A stretch of DNA of 64,000 nt from Variovorax paradoxus (GCF_009755665.1 NZ_CP046622.1:4402001-4466000); one strand, 5' to 3'; shown: positions 27,131-36,407, numbered from the stretch's first letter. Notes: generated by a model from the letters alone, not told the origin. Program-made: numbers and translations.

Positions 27131-29647
27131 TTACTCGGCCGCGCGCCGCAGCGTGTCCACCACCGGCCTGCGCAACACGTCGCGCAAGCCCCACCATCCC
27201 GCGGCCAGCGCCAGCACGGCGCCCGCGAGCGCACCGGCCACCGGCACCACGGGCGATGCGGTCCAGGTGAAGTCGAACACGTAGCGCGCAAGCCCCCAAC
27301 CGATAACGGAGGCCACGATGCTCGCCAGGAAGCCGGCGAGCAGGCCGACACCGGCCAGCTCCGCGCGCTGCACCTGGCGCAGCAAACTGGCGCGGGCGCC
27401 GACCGCGCGCATCACCGCGAACTCGCGGGCGCGCTCTTCGCGCGTGGCGGTGACCGCGGCAAACAGCACCACAAGGCCCGCCGCAAGCGTGAAGCCGAAG
27501 AGGAACTCGACCGCGCGAATCACCTGGTCGAGCACGCGCTGCACCTGGTTGATGGTGGCGCTCATGTCCACGTTGGTCACATTGGGGTAGCTGCGCACCA
27601 GCGCGTTGTCGAAGCCCCGGGTTTCGGGTGCGCGGAAGGCGCCCATGTAGGTCACGGGCACGTCGGGCAAAGCGGCCACGGTGTACATCACGAAGAAGTT
27701 CGCATGCATCGAACCCCAGTCGACCTTGCGCAGAGATGTGATGCGCGCATCGTTCTGCATGCCGCCGATGTCGAAGCGCAGCACGTCGCCCAGCTTGAGG
27801 CCAAGCGTTTCGGCCAGGCCTTCTTCCACGCTCACTTCGCCGGGCGCATCGGGCTTCCACGCACCCGCCACGATGCTGTTGTGCGCCGGTGCCTCCACGC
27901 TGTTGCTGAGGTTGAACTCGCGATCCACCAGGCGCTTGGCGCGGTCTTCCACGTAGTCGTCGGGCGACACCGGCTTGTCGTTGATGGCCACCAGCCGGCC
28001 GCGGATCATCGGGTACCAGTCGAACTTGCGCACGCCGGCGTCGCGCAGCGATTTCTGGAACGCGGTGCTCTGGTCGGGCATGACGTTGATGACAAAGCGG
28101 TTGGGCGCATCGGGCGGCGTGGCCCTGCGCCAGCTCGCCACGAGGTCGGTGCGCAGCAGCACCAGCAGCACCAGTGCAAGCAGGCCGACCGCCAGCGCGC
28201 TGACTTGCACCACCGCATAGGCCGGCCGCGCCGAGATCTGGCGCGTGGCCAGCACCAGCCAGCGCGGCGCGGTTGTTTCGTTGACGCTGCGGCGCAGCAC
28301 CTTCACAGCCAGCCAGCTCAGCAGAGCGAACACGGCCACGGCGCCCGCAAAGCCGCCCACGGCGATCAGGCCGAGCTTCAGGTCGCTGCTGGCCGCAATC
28401 AGCAATGCGGCAAAGCCGGCGACGCCAATACCCAGCACCGCGAGCGATGCGGGCTTGAGCCCGCCGACATCGCGCCGGATCACCCGCAGGGGGGGCACCT
28501 TGGCCAGCTGCAGAACCGGCGGCAGGCCGAAGGCGAACAGCAGCGTGAGCCCCATGCCCAGGCCGAAGGCCACGGGCCACAAGGTGGCTGCCGGCAGCGC
28601 CGTTTCGACCAGCCCCGCAAGCAGCACCACGAACACGTAGTGCACGGCAAAGCCGATGGCCACGCCAAGACCGCTGGCGACGATGCCGACGACTGCGAAC
28701 TCGAACGAATACGCCATGGCGATGGTGCGCTGGCTCTGGCCGAGCACGCGCAGCATCGCGCAATCATCGAGATGGTTGGCCGCAAAGCCGCGCGCGGCCA
28801 GCGCCACGGCCACGGCCGAGAGCAGCGCCGCGAGCAGCGCGACCAGGCTCAGGAATTTCTCGGCCCGGTCCAGCGTCTGCCGCATTTCGGGGCGTCCGCC
28901 TTCGAAGGAGTCGAGCCGCACGCCGCGCATTTCGCCCTTCTTGATGGTGGCCTCGGCCCAATCGGAAAAGCGCTTGACGTCTGCATCGTCGCCCGCGACG
29001 GCATAGCGGTAGCCGACACGGCTCGCGGGCTGCACGAGCCTGGTGCGCGGCACGTCGGCCTGGTTGAGCATGACGCGCGGCGAAAAGCTCATGAAACCCG
29101 CGCCACGGTCGGGCTCGAGCGTGATCACGCGTCCGATGCGCAGGCTGCTGTCGCCAAGAAGAAGCATGTCTCCCACCTTGAGCGCGAGCGAATCGAGCAG
29201 CGAGGCATCGACCCACACCTCGCCCGCCGGGGGAATGTCGCGCGTGATGCTGCCGGACGCATCGGCCGCATTCGCAGTTTGCAGGTTGCCGCGCAACGGG
29301 TAGCCCGCGGTCACGGCTTTCAGCGCCACCAGCTTGCTGGCGCCGCCCTGGGCGTCGTCGGCCCGTGCCATGGTGGGAAAGCCGTAGGTGCTGGTGCCCT
29401 GGAGGCCGTACGCGCGTGCCTGCGCAATGAAAGCCTCAGGCGTGGGGTTGTCGCTTACTACCACGGCGTCGCCGCCGAGCAGCTGCCGCGCGTCGCGCTG
29501 CAAGCCTCCCTGCAATCGGTCGGCAAAGAAGCCGACCGCCGTGAGGGCGGCCACGGCCAGCAGCACGGCAACGATCAAGAGGCGCAGTTCGCCGGCGCGC
29601 AAATCGCGCCAGAGGGTGCGCCAGCCAAGGCGGAGGGAGGCATTCAT
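27131..29647 (-). CDS. FtsX/MacB-type ABC permease (YbbP-like)
   Basis: The 838-residue membrane protein has an N-terminal helix, a large periplasmic domain (about 45-260), a first FtsX block of three helices (265-400), further helices to about 500, a second periplasmic domain and a second FtsX block at the end with REERAREFAVMRAVGARASLLRQ, the hallmark of the family. Relatives (YbbP) are thought to export or extract lipoproteins or lipids with an ATPase (YbbA). No ATPase gene is adjacent; it must be elsewhere. The 5' end abuts a 70-bp gap to fdhD. Confidence 0.87.
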   Translation of the reverse strand: MNASLRLGWRTLWRDLRAGELRLLIVAVLLAVAALTAVGFFADRLQGGLQRDARQLLGGDAVVVSDNPTPEAFIAQARAYGLQGTSTYGFPTMARADDAQGGASKLVALKAVTAGYPLRGNLQTANAADASGSITRDIPPAGEVWVDASLLDSLALKVGDMLLLGDSSLRIGRVITLEPDRGAGFMSFSPRVMLNQADVPRTRLVQPASRVGYRYAVAGDDADVKRFSDWAEATIKKGEMRGVRLDSFEGGRPEMRQTLDRAEKFLSLVALLAALLSAVAVALAARGFAANHLDDCAMLRVLGQSQRTIAMAYSFEFAVVGIVASGLGVAIGFAVHYVFVVLLAGLVETALPAATLWPVAFGLGMGLTLLFAFGLPPVLQLAKVPPLRVIRRDVGGLKPASLAVLGIGVAGFAALLIAASSDLKLGLIAVGGFAGAVAVFALLSWLAVKVLRRSVNETTAPRWLVLATRQISARPAYAVVQVSALAVGLLALVLLVLLRTDLVASWRRATPPDAPNRFVINVMPDQSTAFQKSLRDAGVRKFDWYPMIRGRLVAINDKPVSPDDYVEDRAKRLVDREFNLSNSVEAPAHNSIVAGAWKPDAPGEVSVEEGLAETLGLKLGDVLRFDIGGMQNDARITSLRKVDWGSMHANFFVMYTVAALPDVPVTYMGAFRAPETRGFDNALVRSYPNVTNVDMSATINQVQRVLDQVIRAVEFLFGFTLAAGLVVLFAAVTATREERAREFAVMRAVGARASLLRQVQRAELAGVGLLAGFLASIVASVIGWGLARYVFDFTWTASPVVPVAGALAGAVLALAAGWWGLRDVLRRPVVDTLRRAAE

Positions 29648-29718
29648 GGGCGAGACGATAGCCGACGCGGGCGCGCCGGCGCCTTTCAGGGACTTACCGC
29701 GAGTAGGGAGAACAGCCC

Positions 29719-30591
29719 TTAGGCCGGACTGCGGCGCGCGAGTTCCGGCTGCAGCACGAGCCGGTCGACCCCTGCATAGCAGACAAAGTGCCGGTTGGTG
29801 GCACGGCCGATGGCGCAGAGGCCGACGCGCGTGGCCACCTCATGGCCCATTTGCGTGATGCCGCTGCGCGAAACCACGATGGGCACGCCCATTTGCGCCG
29901 ACTTGATCACCATTTCGCTCGTGAGCCGGCCGGTCGTGTAGAAAACGCGGTCGCCCGCCAGCGCGCCAGCCGGCTGCATGGCGCACCAGCCCGCAATGGT
30001 GTCGATGGCGTTGTGCCGGCCCACGTCTTCGACGAAGCAGTGCATCGTGGCCTCGGTACCGCCGGGCTCGAGCGTGAACAGCGCACAGCCGTGCACCGAG
30101 CCGGCCGACTTGTAGGTGCTCTCCTGGAGCCGGATGGCATTGACCAGCGCATAGAGCTGCGCCTGTGTCATGCGGGTGGGCGGCAGCTGGAGCTTGTCGA
30201 TGTCGGCCATCAGGTCGCCGAACACGCTGCCCTGGCCGCAGCCGGTGGTCACCACCTTCTTTGCGGTGCGCTCTTCGATGCGGTCGATGCCGGCGTGCGT
30301 CTTGACGGCCGCGGCGCCCACCTCCCAATCGACCGTGACCGACTCGACGTCGCTGGCCGATTCGATGAGGCGCTGGTTCAGCAGGTAGCCCAGCACCAGC
30401 AGTTCGGGCTGGGCGCCGAGCGTCATCAGCGTGACCAGCTCGCGCCGGTCCACATACACGGTGAGGTCGCGCTCGGCCGGAATGGAAACGGTGCCGCGCG
30501 CGCCATGCTCATCGACGACCTCGACCTCGCGCGTGAGCGCGGCGCGGGCCTCGGTAAGACGCGGAAGCTGCAACGGCAAACGCGTCGTCAC
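29719..30591 (-). CDS. fdhD: Formate dehydrogenase sulfurtransferase FdhD
   Basis: The 290-residue protein delivers sulfur from cysteine desulfurase to the molybdenum cofactor of formate dehydrogenases. Conserved segments include GYLLNQRLI, the cysteine loop TTGCGQGSVF, EDVGRHNAID and FYTTGRLTSEMVIKSAQMGVP. Only one cysteine of the CxxC pair known from E. coli FdhD is present (Cys118, followed by Gly-Gln-Gly). The GTG start overlaps the stop of the gene before it (GTGA). It is the last gene of the formate cluster and probably serves both dehydrogenases. Confidence 0.93.
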   Translation of the reverse strand: MTTRLPLQLPRLTEARAALTREVEVVDEHGARGTVSIPAERDLTVYVDRRELVTLMTLGAQPELLVLGYLLNQRLIESASDVESVTVDWEVGAAAVKTHAGIDRIEERTAKKVVTTGCGQGSVFGDLMADIDKLQLPPTRMTQAQLYALVNAIRLQESTYKSAGSVHGCALFTLEPGGTEATMHCFVEDVGRHNAIDTIAGWCAMQPAGALAGDRVFYTTGRLTSEMVIKSAQMGVPIVVSRSGITQMGHEVATRVGLCAIGRATNRHFVCYAGVDRLVLQPELARRSPA

Positions 30592-31004
30592 TGCGCCTTG
30601 GGCGTGGGATTGACGGTGGCCGCCGGCTGGTTGGTGCTGGGCGGCGATGCGGCCGTGGGGGCGGGCGAATGCGCGCCCGAAACCTCGAGCGGCTTGGCTT
30701 GCTCCACCGGCGGCGTATAGGCGAAGGGCCCGGGGTCGGTGCAAGGCGGCATTGCGGCGGCCGTGGGCACCGGCTTGCCGGCGGCGGCCGCACTGGCGCG
30801 GTACCTTGCGGCCACGCGGTCCTGCGCCAGGCAGAGCTTGTAGGAGTCGACCTTTCCGCTCCACGCCGTCTTGGCGGCGGCTTCAGCGGCCTTGGCCTTG
30901 GCCTCAGGCGTGGCGGGCGGCGGCGGCAGCTTGGCCCATGCGATGGGCGCGGCCAGCGCAAGCACCAGCGCGGAAAGCTTCAACGATACAGACAGCTTCT
31001 TCAT
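30588..31004 (-). CDS. Exported proline/alanine-rich protein of the fdh operon
   Basis: The 138-residue protein has a signal peptide (MKKLSVSLKLSALVLALAAP, cleavage near AWA), a helical Ala-rich section, then two conserved-looking cysteines in YKLCLAQDRVA and PPCTDPGPF, and a low-complexity Pro/Ala tail. No known domain is recognised. It overlaps both neighbours by four bases (ATGA with the cytochrome gene, GTGA with fdhD), so it is tightly built into the operon. A role in assembly or anchoring of the periplasmic enzyme is a guess. Confidence 0.75.
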   Translation of the reverse strand: MKKLSVSLKLSALVLALAAPIAWAKLPPPPATPEAKAKAAEAAAKTAWSGKVDSYKLCLAQDRVAARYRASAAAAGKPVPTAAAMPPCTDPGPFAYTPPVEQAKPLEVSGAHSPAPTAASPPSTNQPAATVNPTPKAQ

Positions 31005-32221
31005 GAGGACGTTCCTTCGGCGGGCCGCGGCGCCCGCACTGCGACAGGTGCCGACGCATCGGCCGGAACCGTGCGCTGCGCGGGAATCTTGCCCGCGGCA
31101 ATGTCGTCGTACCAGAGTTCGTGGTGTTCCTTGGCCCATGTCTCGTCGACATAGCCGGTGCGCATGGCCTTGTAGGCGCCCGTCATGCCGAGCGTGCCGA
31201 TGTAGATGTGGCCCATGATCATCGCCATCATCAGCAGCGTTGCAACGCCGTGGATCATGTGCGCCACCTGCATCTCGCCGCGGGTGTAGACGAAGCCCGG
31301 CAGCAGCTTGTCGAGGAAGAGCCCCGAGCCGATGACGAAGAGCCCAAGGAACAGCACGCCGCCCCAGAAGACCAGCTTCTCGCCCGCGTTGAAGCGGTGC
31401 GAAGGCACTTCCTTGCCGCCGAAGAGGCCGCCGAAACGCGCAAGCCATTTCAGGTCCATCGCGTGCGGAATGTTGTCGCGGATGAAGGTGAACACCATGA
31501 ACACCGTCGTTACCACGAACAGCGGGCCGACAAAGTTATGGACGTTCTTGAGCGCGTAGGTAATCCAGCCGAACAGCGTCAAGCCCATCCATGGCAAGAG
31601 GAAGAACTTGCCGAACGCCATCACGATGCCGGAGATGGCGAGCGTGACGAACGCGAAGGCGTTCGACCAGTGCGTGGCCCGCTCGAACGGCGTGAAGCGC
31701 TCGATCTTGCGGCCAGTTTCCTGGCCGTGCAGGCGAATGGGCCCGCGCGTGAAATAGAAGATGGCCAGTGCCAGCAGCGTGACGAACAGCAGCGCCGCGC
31801 CGTAGGGAATGATCCAGTCGTTGCGCACCTGGCGCCAGGCTTCGCCGGCATTGGTGAAGCGCGACCCGGGGTACTGCACGAACGGCTGGATCAGGTTGCC
31901 GGCCTCGGGCGCCTCGCTTTTCGGCAGGCTGCTGTAGCCGTTAACGCCCTGCCCCACCTGCCGCCACATGGGCGCGTTGTTGCCGGGCTGCACCTTCATG
32001 CGCTCGCCGTTGGTCTGGTTCGGGTAATTCGGGTCGGCGCTCGCTTCGGGCTTGACCTCGAAGATGTTCTGGCCGCGAATGCCGCCTGCGGCGGGCGCCG
32101 GTGCGGCGGCTGCGGCAGGTGCCGGTGCGGCCGTGGTTCCCGGTGCGGCCGGCGGCTGCGCCTGCGCAAGGGCCGAGCCCAGCGCGGCGGAAAGAACGAG
32201 AGCGGTCAGCGCTTGCTTCAT
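31001..32221 (-). CDS. fdhC: Formate dehydrogenase cytochrome b subunit (gamma)
   Basis: The 406-residue protein has a signal sequence and a long Ala/Pro periplasmic extension (to about residue 135), a first membrane helix (WIIPYGAALLFVTLLALAIF), then the four-helix cytochrome b core of FdnI-type subunits. Haem-ligand histidines lie in ERATHWSNAFAF, NVHNFVGPLF and MIHGVATLLM...GHIYIG. It passes electrons from the iron-sulfur subunit to quinone. It is longer than E. coli FdnI (217 residues) because of the N-terminal extension. Confidence 0.92.
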   Translation of the reverse strand: MKQALTALVLSAALGSALAQAQPPAAPGTTAAPAPAAAAAPAPAAGGIRGQNIFEVKPEASADPNYPNQTNGERMKVQPGNNAPMWRQVGQGVNGYSSLPKSEAPEAGNLIQPFVQYPGSRFTNAGEAWRQVRNDWIIPYGAALLFVTLLALAIFYFTRGPIRLHGQETGRKIERFTPFERATHWSNAFAFVTLAISGIVMAFGKFFLLPWMGLTLFGWITYALKNVHNFVGPLFVVTTVFMVFTFIRDNIPHAMDLKWLARFGGLFGGKEVPSHRFNAGEKLVFWGGVLFLGLFVIGSGLFLDKLLPGFVYTRGEMQVAHMIHGVATLLMMAMIMGHIYIGTLGMTGAYKAMRTGYVDETWAKEHHELWYDDIAAGKIPAQRTVPADASAPVAVRAPRPAEGTSS

Positions 32222-32232
32222 GGGCTCTCCGT

Positions 32233-32487
32233 TCAGTTCTCTTTGTTGTATTCGTTCTGCCCGTTTTGCGTGCGGGTCTTGAGCTGCTGCTGCCAGGCGG
32301 TCTTGTCGCCGACCTTCCAGTCGGGCGCGGTGAACACCGTGCCGGCGTTCTCCTTGGTGCCGGTGCCGCTCCACGGAACGGCGTCGTGCTTCACGCCCTG
32401 CGCGTTGGTCTGCGGCTTTTCGCCGCAGGCCGCCAGGAAGGTTGCGACCAGCGCAACGCCCAGGACGACGAGGCCCTGCCGCTTCAC
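32233..32487 (-). CDS. Small lipoprotein of the fdh operon
   Basis: The 84-residue protein starts VKRQGLVVLGVALVATFLAAC; FLAAC is a lipobox, so it should be cleaved and lipidated at Cys21. The mature part is polar with three tryptophans (AVPWSGTGTKENAG, DWKVGDKTAWQQQL). The GTG start overlaps the stop of the iron-sulfur subunit (GTGA). It lies between the iron-sulfur and cytochrome subunits, so it may be an accessory part of the complex, but no function is known to me. Confidence 0.8.
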   Translation of the reverse strand: MKRQGLVVLGVALVATFLAACGEKPQTNAQGVKHDAVPWSGTGTKENAGTVFTAPDWKVGDKTAWQQQLKTRTQNGQNEYNKEN

Positions 32488-33107
32488 TTCTGCACCCCGT
32501 TCGCCGGCGGCGTGCCTGCTTGCTGCGAACCGTAGGCGGTGCCCCAGCCCCACACTTCGGCGCCCTTGCCGCGCTGCACGACGCGGGTGCGGAAGATGTC
32601 GGCGACCACGTCGCCGTCGCCGGCCAGGAGGGCCTTGGTCGAGCACATCTCGGCGCAGGCCGGCAGCTTGCCTTCGGCCAGCCGGTTGCGGCCGTACTTT
32701 TCAAATTCGGCTTCGGAGCCGTTGGCCTCGGGGCCGCCGGCGCAGAAGGTGCACTTGTCCATCTTGCCGCGCACGCCGAAGGTGCCTTGCGAGGGGAACT
32801 GCGGTGCGCCGAACGGGCAGGCGTACGAGCAGTAGCCGCAGCCGATGCACACGTCCTTGTCATGCAGCACCACGCCTTCGTCGGTGCGGTAGAAGCATTG
32901 CACCGGGCACACGGCCATGCAGGGTGCGTCGGAGCAATGCATGCAGGCCACCGAGATCGACTTTTCGCCCGGCACCCCGTCGTTCAGCGTGACCACGCGG
33001 CGGCGGTTAACGCCCCACGGCACTTCATTTTCGTTCTTGCAGGCAGTGACGCAGCCGTTGCATTCGATGCAGCGTTCCGAGTCACACACAAATTTCATTC
33101 GCGCCAT
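32484..33107 (-). CDS. fdhB: Formate dehydrogenase iron-sulfur subunit (beta)
   Basis: The 207-residue ferredoxin-type subunit carries four cysteine groups for [4Fe-4S] clusters: CIECNGCVTACK, CMHCSDAPCMAVCP, CIGCGYCSYACPFGAP and CTFC...CAEMC. It links the catalytic subunit to the cytochrome b. Compared with E. coli FdnH (294 residues) it lacks the C-terminal membrane helix. An alternative ATG three codons downstream is possible. Confidence 0.95.
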   Translation of the reverse strand: MARMKFVCDSERCIECNGCVTACKNENEVPWGVNRRRVVTLNDGVPGEKSISVACMHCSDAPCMAVCPVQCFYRTDEGVVLHDKDVCIGCGYCSYACPFGAPQFPSQGTFGVRGKMDKCTFCAGGPEANGSEAEFEKYGRNRLAEGKLPACAEMCSTKALLAGDGDVVADIFRTRVVQRGKGAEVWGWGTAYGSQQAGTPPANGVQK

Positions 33108-33116
33108 GGTGCTTCC

Positions 33117-36104
33117 TTATGCCTTTTCCACATTGCAGACCGTGGTCTTGGTCTCTTGCATCATGGTCACGCTGTCGTAACCGTAAGTCGTTGCGGTATT
33201 GATGGCTTCGCCGCGTACCACCGGGGCAGCGCCCGCCGGGTAGTAGCCGAGCATGTCGACGCCCTGCCAGCGGCCCGAGAAGTGGAACGGCATGAAGACC
33301 GTGTCGGGCCCCACGCGCTCTGTGACCAGGGCCTGCACGTTGAGCTTTGCGCCGGTGGGCGTGTGCACCCAGGCGCGCTCGCCGTTGCGAATGCCCTTCT
33401 CGGCCGCGACCTTCGGGTTGATCTCGATGAACATCTCCTGCTGCAGTTCCGCGAGCCAGGGATTCGAGCGGGTTTCCTCGCCGCCGCCTTCGTACTCGAC
33501 CAGTCGGCCCGAGGTCATGATGTACGGGAATTTCTCGTGCACCTTGTCGGCGATGTTCTTCTGCTGCACGGTCTTGTAGAGCGTGGGCAGGCGCCAGAAC
33601 GCCATCTTGTCGTCGTGCGTCGGGTACTTGGCCATCAAGTCGGGCCTGTTGCCGTACAGCGGCTCGCGGTGCTGCGGAATCGCGTCCGGAAAGTTCCAGA
33701 CCAATGCGCGCGCCTTGGCATTGCCGAACGGGTGGCAGCCGTGGTTCTTCATGAACACGCGAATCATGCCGCCCGAGCTGTCGGTCTTCCAGTTCTTGCC
33801 CTCGGCCTTCGGCTTCTCGGCCTCGGTGAGTTCGTCCCACCAGCCCAGCTTCTTGAGCAGCACGTGGTCCAGCTCAGGGTAGCCGGTGGTGATATCGGCA
33901 CCCACCGAATGCGAGCCGTCTTCGGCCAGCAGGTTCTTGCCATCGCGTTCCACGCCGAAGTTCGCGCGGAAGTTGCCGCCGCCGTCCATCACGTGCTTGG
34001 AGGTGTCGTAGAGATTCGGCGAACCCGGGTGCTTGAGCTCGGGCGTGCCGAAGCAGGGCCACGGCAGGCCGAAGTAGTCGCCCGTCATGTCGTAGCCGTT
34101 GACCTTGTCCTTGGTGCCGCCCTTGGCCTTGAGCGTGCGCACGTCGAAGGCGCCCATGTTGCGCATGTGAGCCTGCAGCCGCTCGGGGCTCTGCCCCGTG
34201 TAGCCGATGGTCCAGACGCACTTGTTGATTTCGCGCAGGATGTCGTCGGGCACGGGCTCGTCCATGCCCTTGACCTTCTGCATCTTGTAGTTCTTGCTCA
34301 GTTCCTTGCCGAAGCCCAGGCGGTCGGCGAACTGCTGCATGATCATGTGGTCGCTGCGGCTCTCCCACAGCGGCTCGATCACCTTCTCGCGCCACTGGAG
34401 CGAGCGGTTGGACGCGGTGACGGAACCGCTGGTCTCGAACTGCGTGCAGGCCGGCAGCAGGTAGACGGCGCGGCTCGGATTCTGGTCTTCCGGCCGGCCC
34501 GGCATCGCGGCCATGGCCGCCGTTGCCGAAGGGTACGGGTCGACCACCACAAGCAGGTCGAGCTTGTCCATGGCGCGCTTCATCTCGAGACCGCGCGTCT
34601 GCGAGTTGGGCGCATGGCCCCAATAGAACACGCCGCGCAGGTTCGAGTCCTGGTCGATCAGCTCGTTCTTCTCGAGCACGCCGTCGATCCAGCGCGACAC
34701 GGTGATGCCGGGCTTGGTCATCATCGCGGGCGATGCGAAGCGGCCCTTGATCCATTCGTAGTCGACGCCCCATGCGGAAGCAAAGTGCTTCCAGGAGCCA
34801 TCGACGATGCCGTAGTAGCCGGGCAGCGAATCGGGGTTCGGGCCCACGTCGGTGGCGCCCTGCACGTTGTCGTGGCCGCGGAAGATGTTGGTGCCGCCGC
34901 CCGACTTGCCGACGTTGCCGAGCGCAAGCTGCAGGATGCACGACGCGCGAACCATGGCATTGCCGATGGTGTGCTGGGTCTGGCCCATGCACCAGACGAT
35001 GGTGCCCGGGCGGTTTTCGTTCAGCCAGGTCGCTACCTTGAGCACCTGGGCTTCAGGAACGCCGCAGGCCTCCTCGACCTTGTCCGGCGTCCACTTGGCG
35101 AGCACGTCCTCGCGCACCTTCTCCATGCCGAAGACGCGGTCGTTGATGTACTTCTTGTCTTCCCAGCCGTTCTTGAAGATGTGATGAAGCACGCCGAACA
35201 GGAACGGAATGTCCGAGCCCGAGCGGATGCGCACATATTCGTCGGCCTTGGCCGCGGTGCGCGTGAATCGCGGGTCGACCACGATCATCTTGCAGCCGTG
35301 CTCCTTGGCATGGAGCATGTGCAGCATGCTGACGGGGTGGGCCTCTGCGGCGTTGGAACCGATGTACAGCGCCACCTTGGCACCGCGCATGTCGTTGTAC
35401 GAATTGGTCATGGCGCCGTAGCCCCATGTATTCGCAACGCCCGCAACGGTGGTCGAGTGGCAGATACGCGCCTGGTGGTCGCAGTTGTTGCTGCCCCAGA
35501 AACTCACGAACTTGCGCATCAGGTACGACTGCTCGTTGCTGTGCTTGGACGAGCCGATCCAGTAGATCGAATCGGGACCGCTGGCCTGGCGCAGTTCCTT
35601 CAGCCTGGCGGTGATTTCGTCGAGCGCCGTGTCCCAGCTGATGCGCTGGTACTTGCCGTCGACCAGCTTCATGGGATAGCGCAGCCGGTACTCGCCATGG
35701 CCGTGCTCGCGCAGCGCGGCGCCCTTGGCGCAATGGGCGCCCAGGTTGATGGGCGAGTCGAACACCGGCTCCTGGCGCACCCACACGCCGTTCTCCACCA
35801 CGGCGTCGGAGGCGCAGCCTACCGAACAGTGGGAGCACACGGTGCGCTTGATTTCAACCTTGCCGGCGCCCACCGCGGTGGGTCGGGCATCGCCCGCCGC
35901 CTCGGCCTTGCGCATCAGCGTGAGCTGGCCCGCGGCCAACCCGACGCCTACGCCGAGGCCGGAGCGGCGCAGGAAGGCGCGCCGGTCCATGGTGGGCAGC
36001 GCGCCGGAAAGGCCGCGCCGCAGGCTGTGAATGAACGCGGAAGACTCGCGCTCCCCTTGCCGCGACACACTGTTCGCGGCGGTCGTTTTCTTGGTCAGCA
36101 ACAT
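33117..36104 (-). CDS. fdhA: Formate dehydrogenase catalytic subunit, periplasmic, Mo/W-bis-MGD
   Basis: The 995-residue catalytic subunit oxidises formate to CO2. It has a Tat signal (DRRAFLRRSG, residues 40-49, after a 38-residue leader or from the internal ATG at Met39), a [4Fe-4S] site (CSHCSVGC with Cys125) and the active-site CH pair Cys215-His216 in QARICHSTT. Cysteine replaces the selenocysteine of E. coli FdnG. Later segments (MGQTQHTIGNA, GHDNVQGATDVG) are typical. The Tat signal places the enzyme outside the cytoplasmic membrane with FdhB and FdhC. Confidence 0.96.
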   Translation of the reverse strand: MLLTKKTTAANSVSRQGERESSAFIHSLRRGLSGALPTMDRRAFLRRSGLGVGVGLAAGQLTLMRKAEAAGDARPTAVGAGKVEIKRTVCSHCSVGCASDAVVENGVWVRQEPVFDSPINLGAHCAKGAALREHGHGEYRLRYPMKLVDGKYQRISWDTALDEITARLKELRQASGPDSIYWIGSSKHSNEQSYLMRKFVSFWGSNNCDHQARICHSTTVAGVANTWGYGAMTNSYNDMRGAKVALYIGSNAAEAHPVSMLHMLHAKEHGCKMIVVDPRFTRTAAKADEYVRIRSGSDIPFLFGVLHHIFKNGWEDKKYINDRVFGMEKVREDVLAKWTPDKVEEACGVPEAQVLKVATWLNENRPGTIVWCMGQTQHTIGNAMVRASCILQLALGNVGKSGGGTNIFRGHDNVQGATDVGPNPDSLPGYYGIVDGSWKHFASAWGVDYEWIKGRFASPAMMTKPGITVSRWIDGVLEKNELIDQDSNLRGVFYWGHAPNSQTRGLEMKRAMDKLDLLVVVDPYPSATAAMAAMPGRPEDQNPSRAVYLLPACTQFETSGSVTASNRSLQWREKVIEPLWESRSDHMIMQQFADRLGFGKELSKNYKMQKVKGMDEPVPDDILREINKCVWTIGYTGQSPERLQAHMRNMGAFDVRTLKAKGGTKDKVNGYDMTGDYFGLPWPCFGTPELKHPGSPNLYDTSKHVMDGGGNFRANFGVERDGKNLLAEDGSHSVGADITTGYPELDHVLLKKLGWWDELTEAEKPKAEGKNWKTDSSGGMIRVFMKNHGCHPFGNAKARALVWNFPDAIPQHREPLYGNRPDLMAKYPTHDDKMAFWRLPTLYKTVQQKNIADKVHEKFPYIMTSGRLVEYEGGGEETRSNPWLAELQQEMFIEINPKVAAEKGIRNGERAWVHTPTGAKLNVQALVTERVGPDTVFMPFHFSGRWQGVDMLGYYPAGAAPVVRGEAINTATTYGYDSVTMMQETKTTVCNVEKA

Positions 36105-36118
36105 CGTGGGTGTCCGCC

Positions 36119-36349
36119 TTAGGCCGAAGCGGTCTTGTAGTAGTGCTTGACGTGTTCGCTGAGCGAGTAGCCGCCGCCTTTTTCAGGCGCGGGCTTCAGC
36201 TCGGGAGCGGCAGCTTCGACGGCTGCGGGGGCCTCGGCCACCTTGGGAAGCACCGAAACCGCGGCGACCGCGGCACCTGCGGTGGCGGCGCCAAAAAAGA
36301 AACCTCGACGCGAGGCCGGCTTGATACCGGCCGCTTGGCTGTCCTGCAT
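36119..36349 (-). CDS. Small Tat-signal protein of formate dehydrogenase loci
   Basis: The 76-residue protein has a twin-arginine leader (ASRRGFFFGAATAGAAVAAV) followed by a short polar tail ending SEHVKHYYKTASA. It matches in size and ending the family known as the formate dehydrogenase region Tat target. The ATG at 36349 is preferred to an upstream start because GGAG lies seven bases before it. The gene directly precedes fdhA. Its role is not established. Confidence 0.88.
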   Translation of the reverse strand: MQDSQAAGIKPASRRGFFFGAATAGAAVAAVSVLPKVAEAPAAVEAAAPELKPAPEKGGGYSLSEHVKHYYKTASA

Positions 36350-36407
36350 GTGATCTCCAGGAGTGGCTGGGGGCAAATCAGATGTGAACTGATCTTCGTA
36401 CATCTGG

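Noticed and set aside
27065..29722. An 885-codon open frame opposite the FtsX-type permease
   Set aside because: Antisense shadow; dominated by His, Gln, Arg and Ala with no membrane or enzyme motif.
32442..36122. A 1,226-codon open frame on the plus strand opposite fdhA
   Set aside because: It lies wholly antisense to a well-supported molybdoenzyme and related genes; long antisense frames are expected in high-GC DNA and the translation is rich in His, Arg and Ala without any domain.
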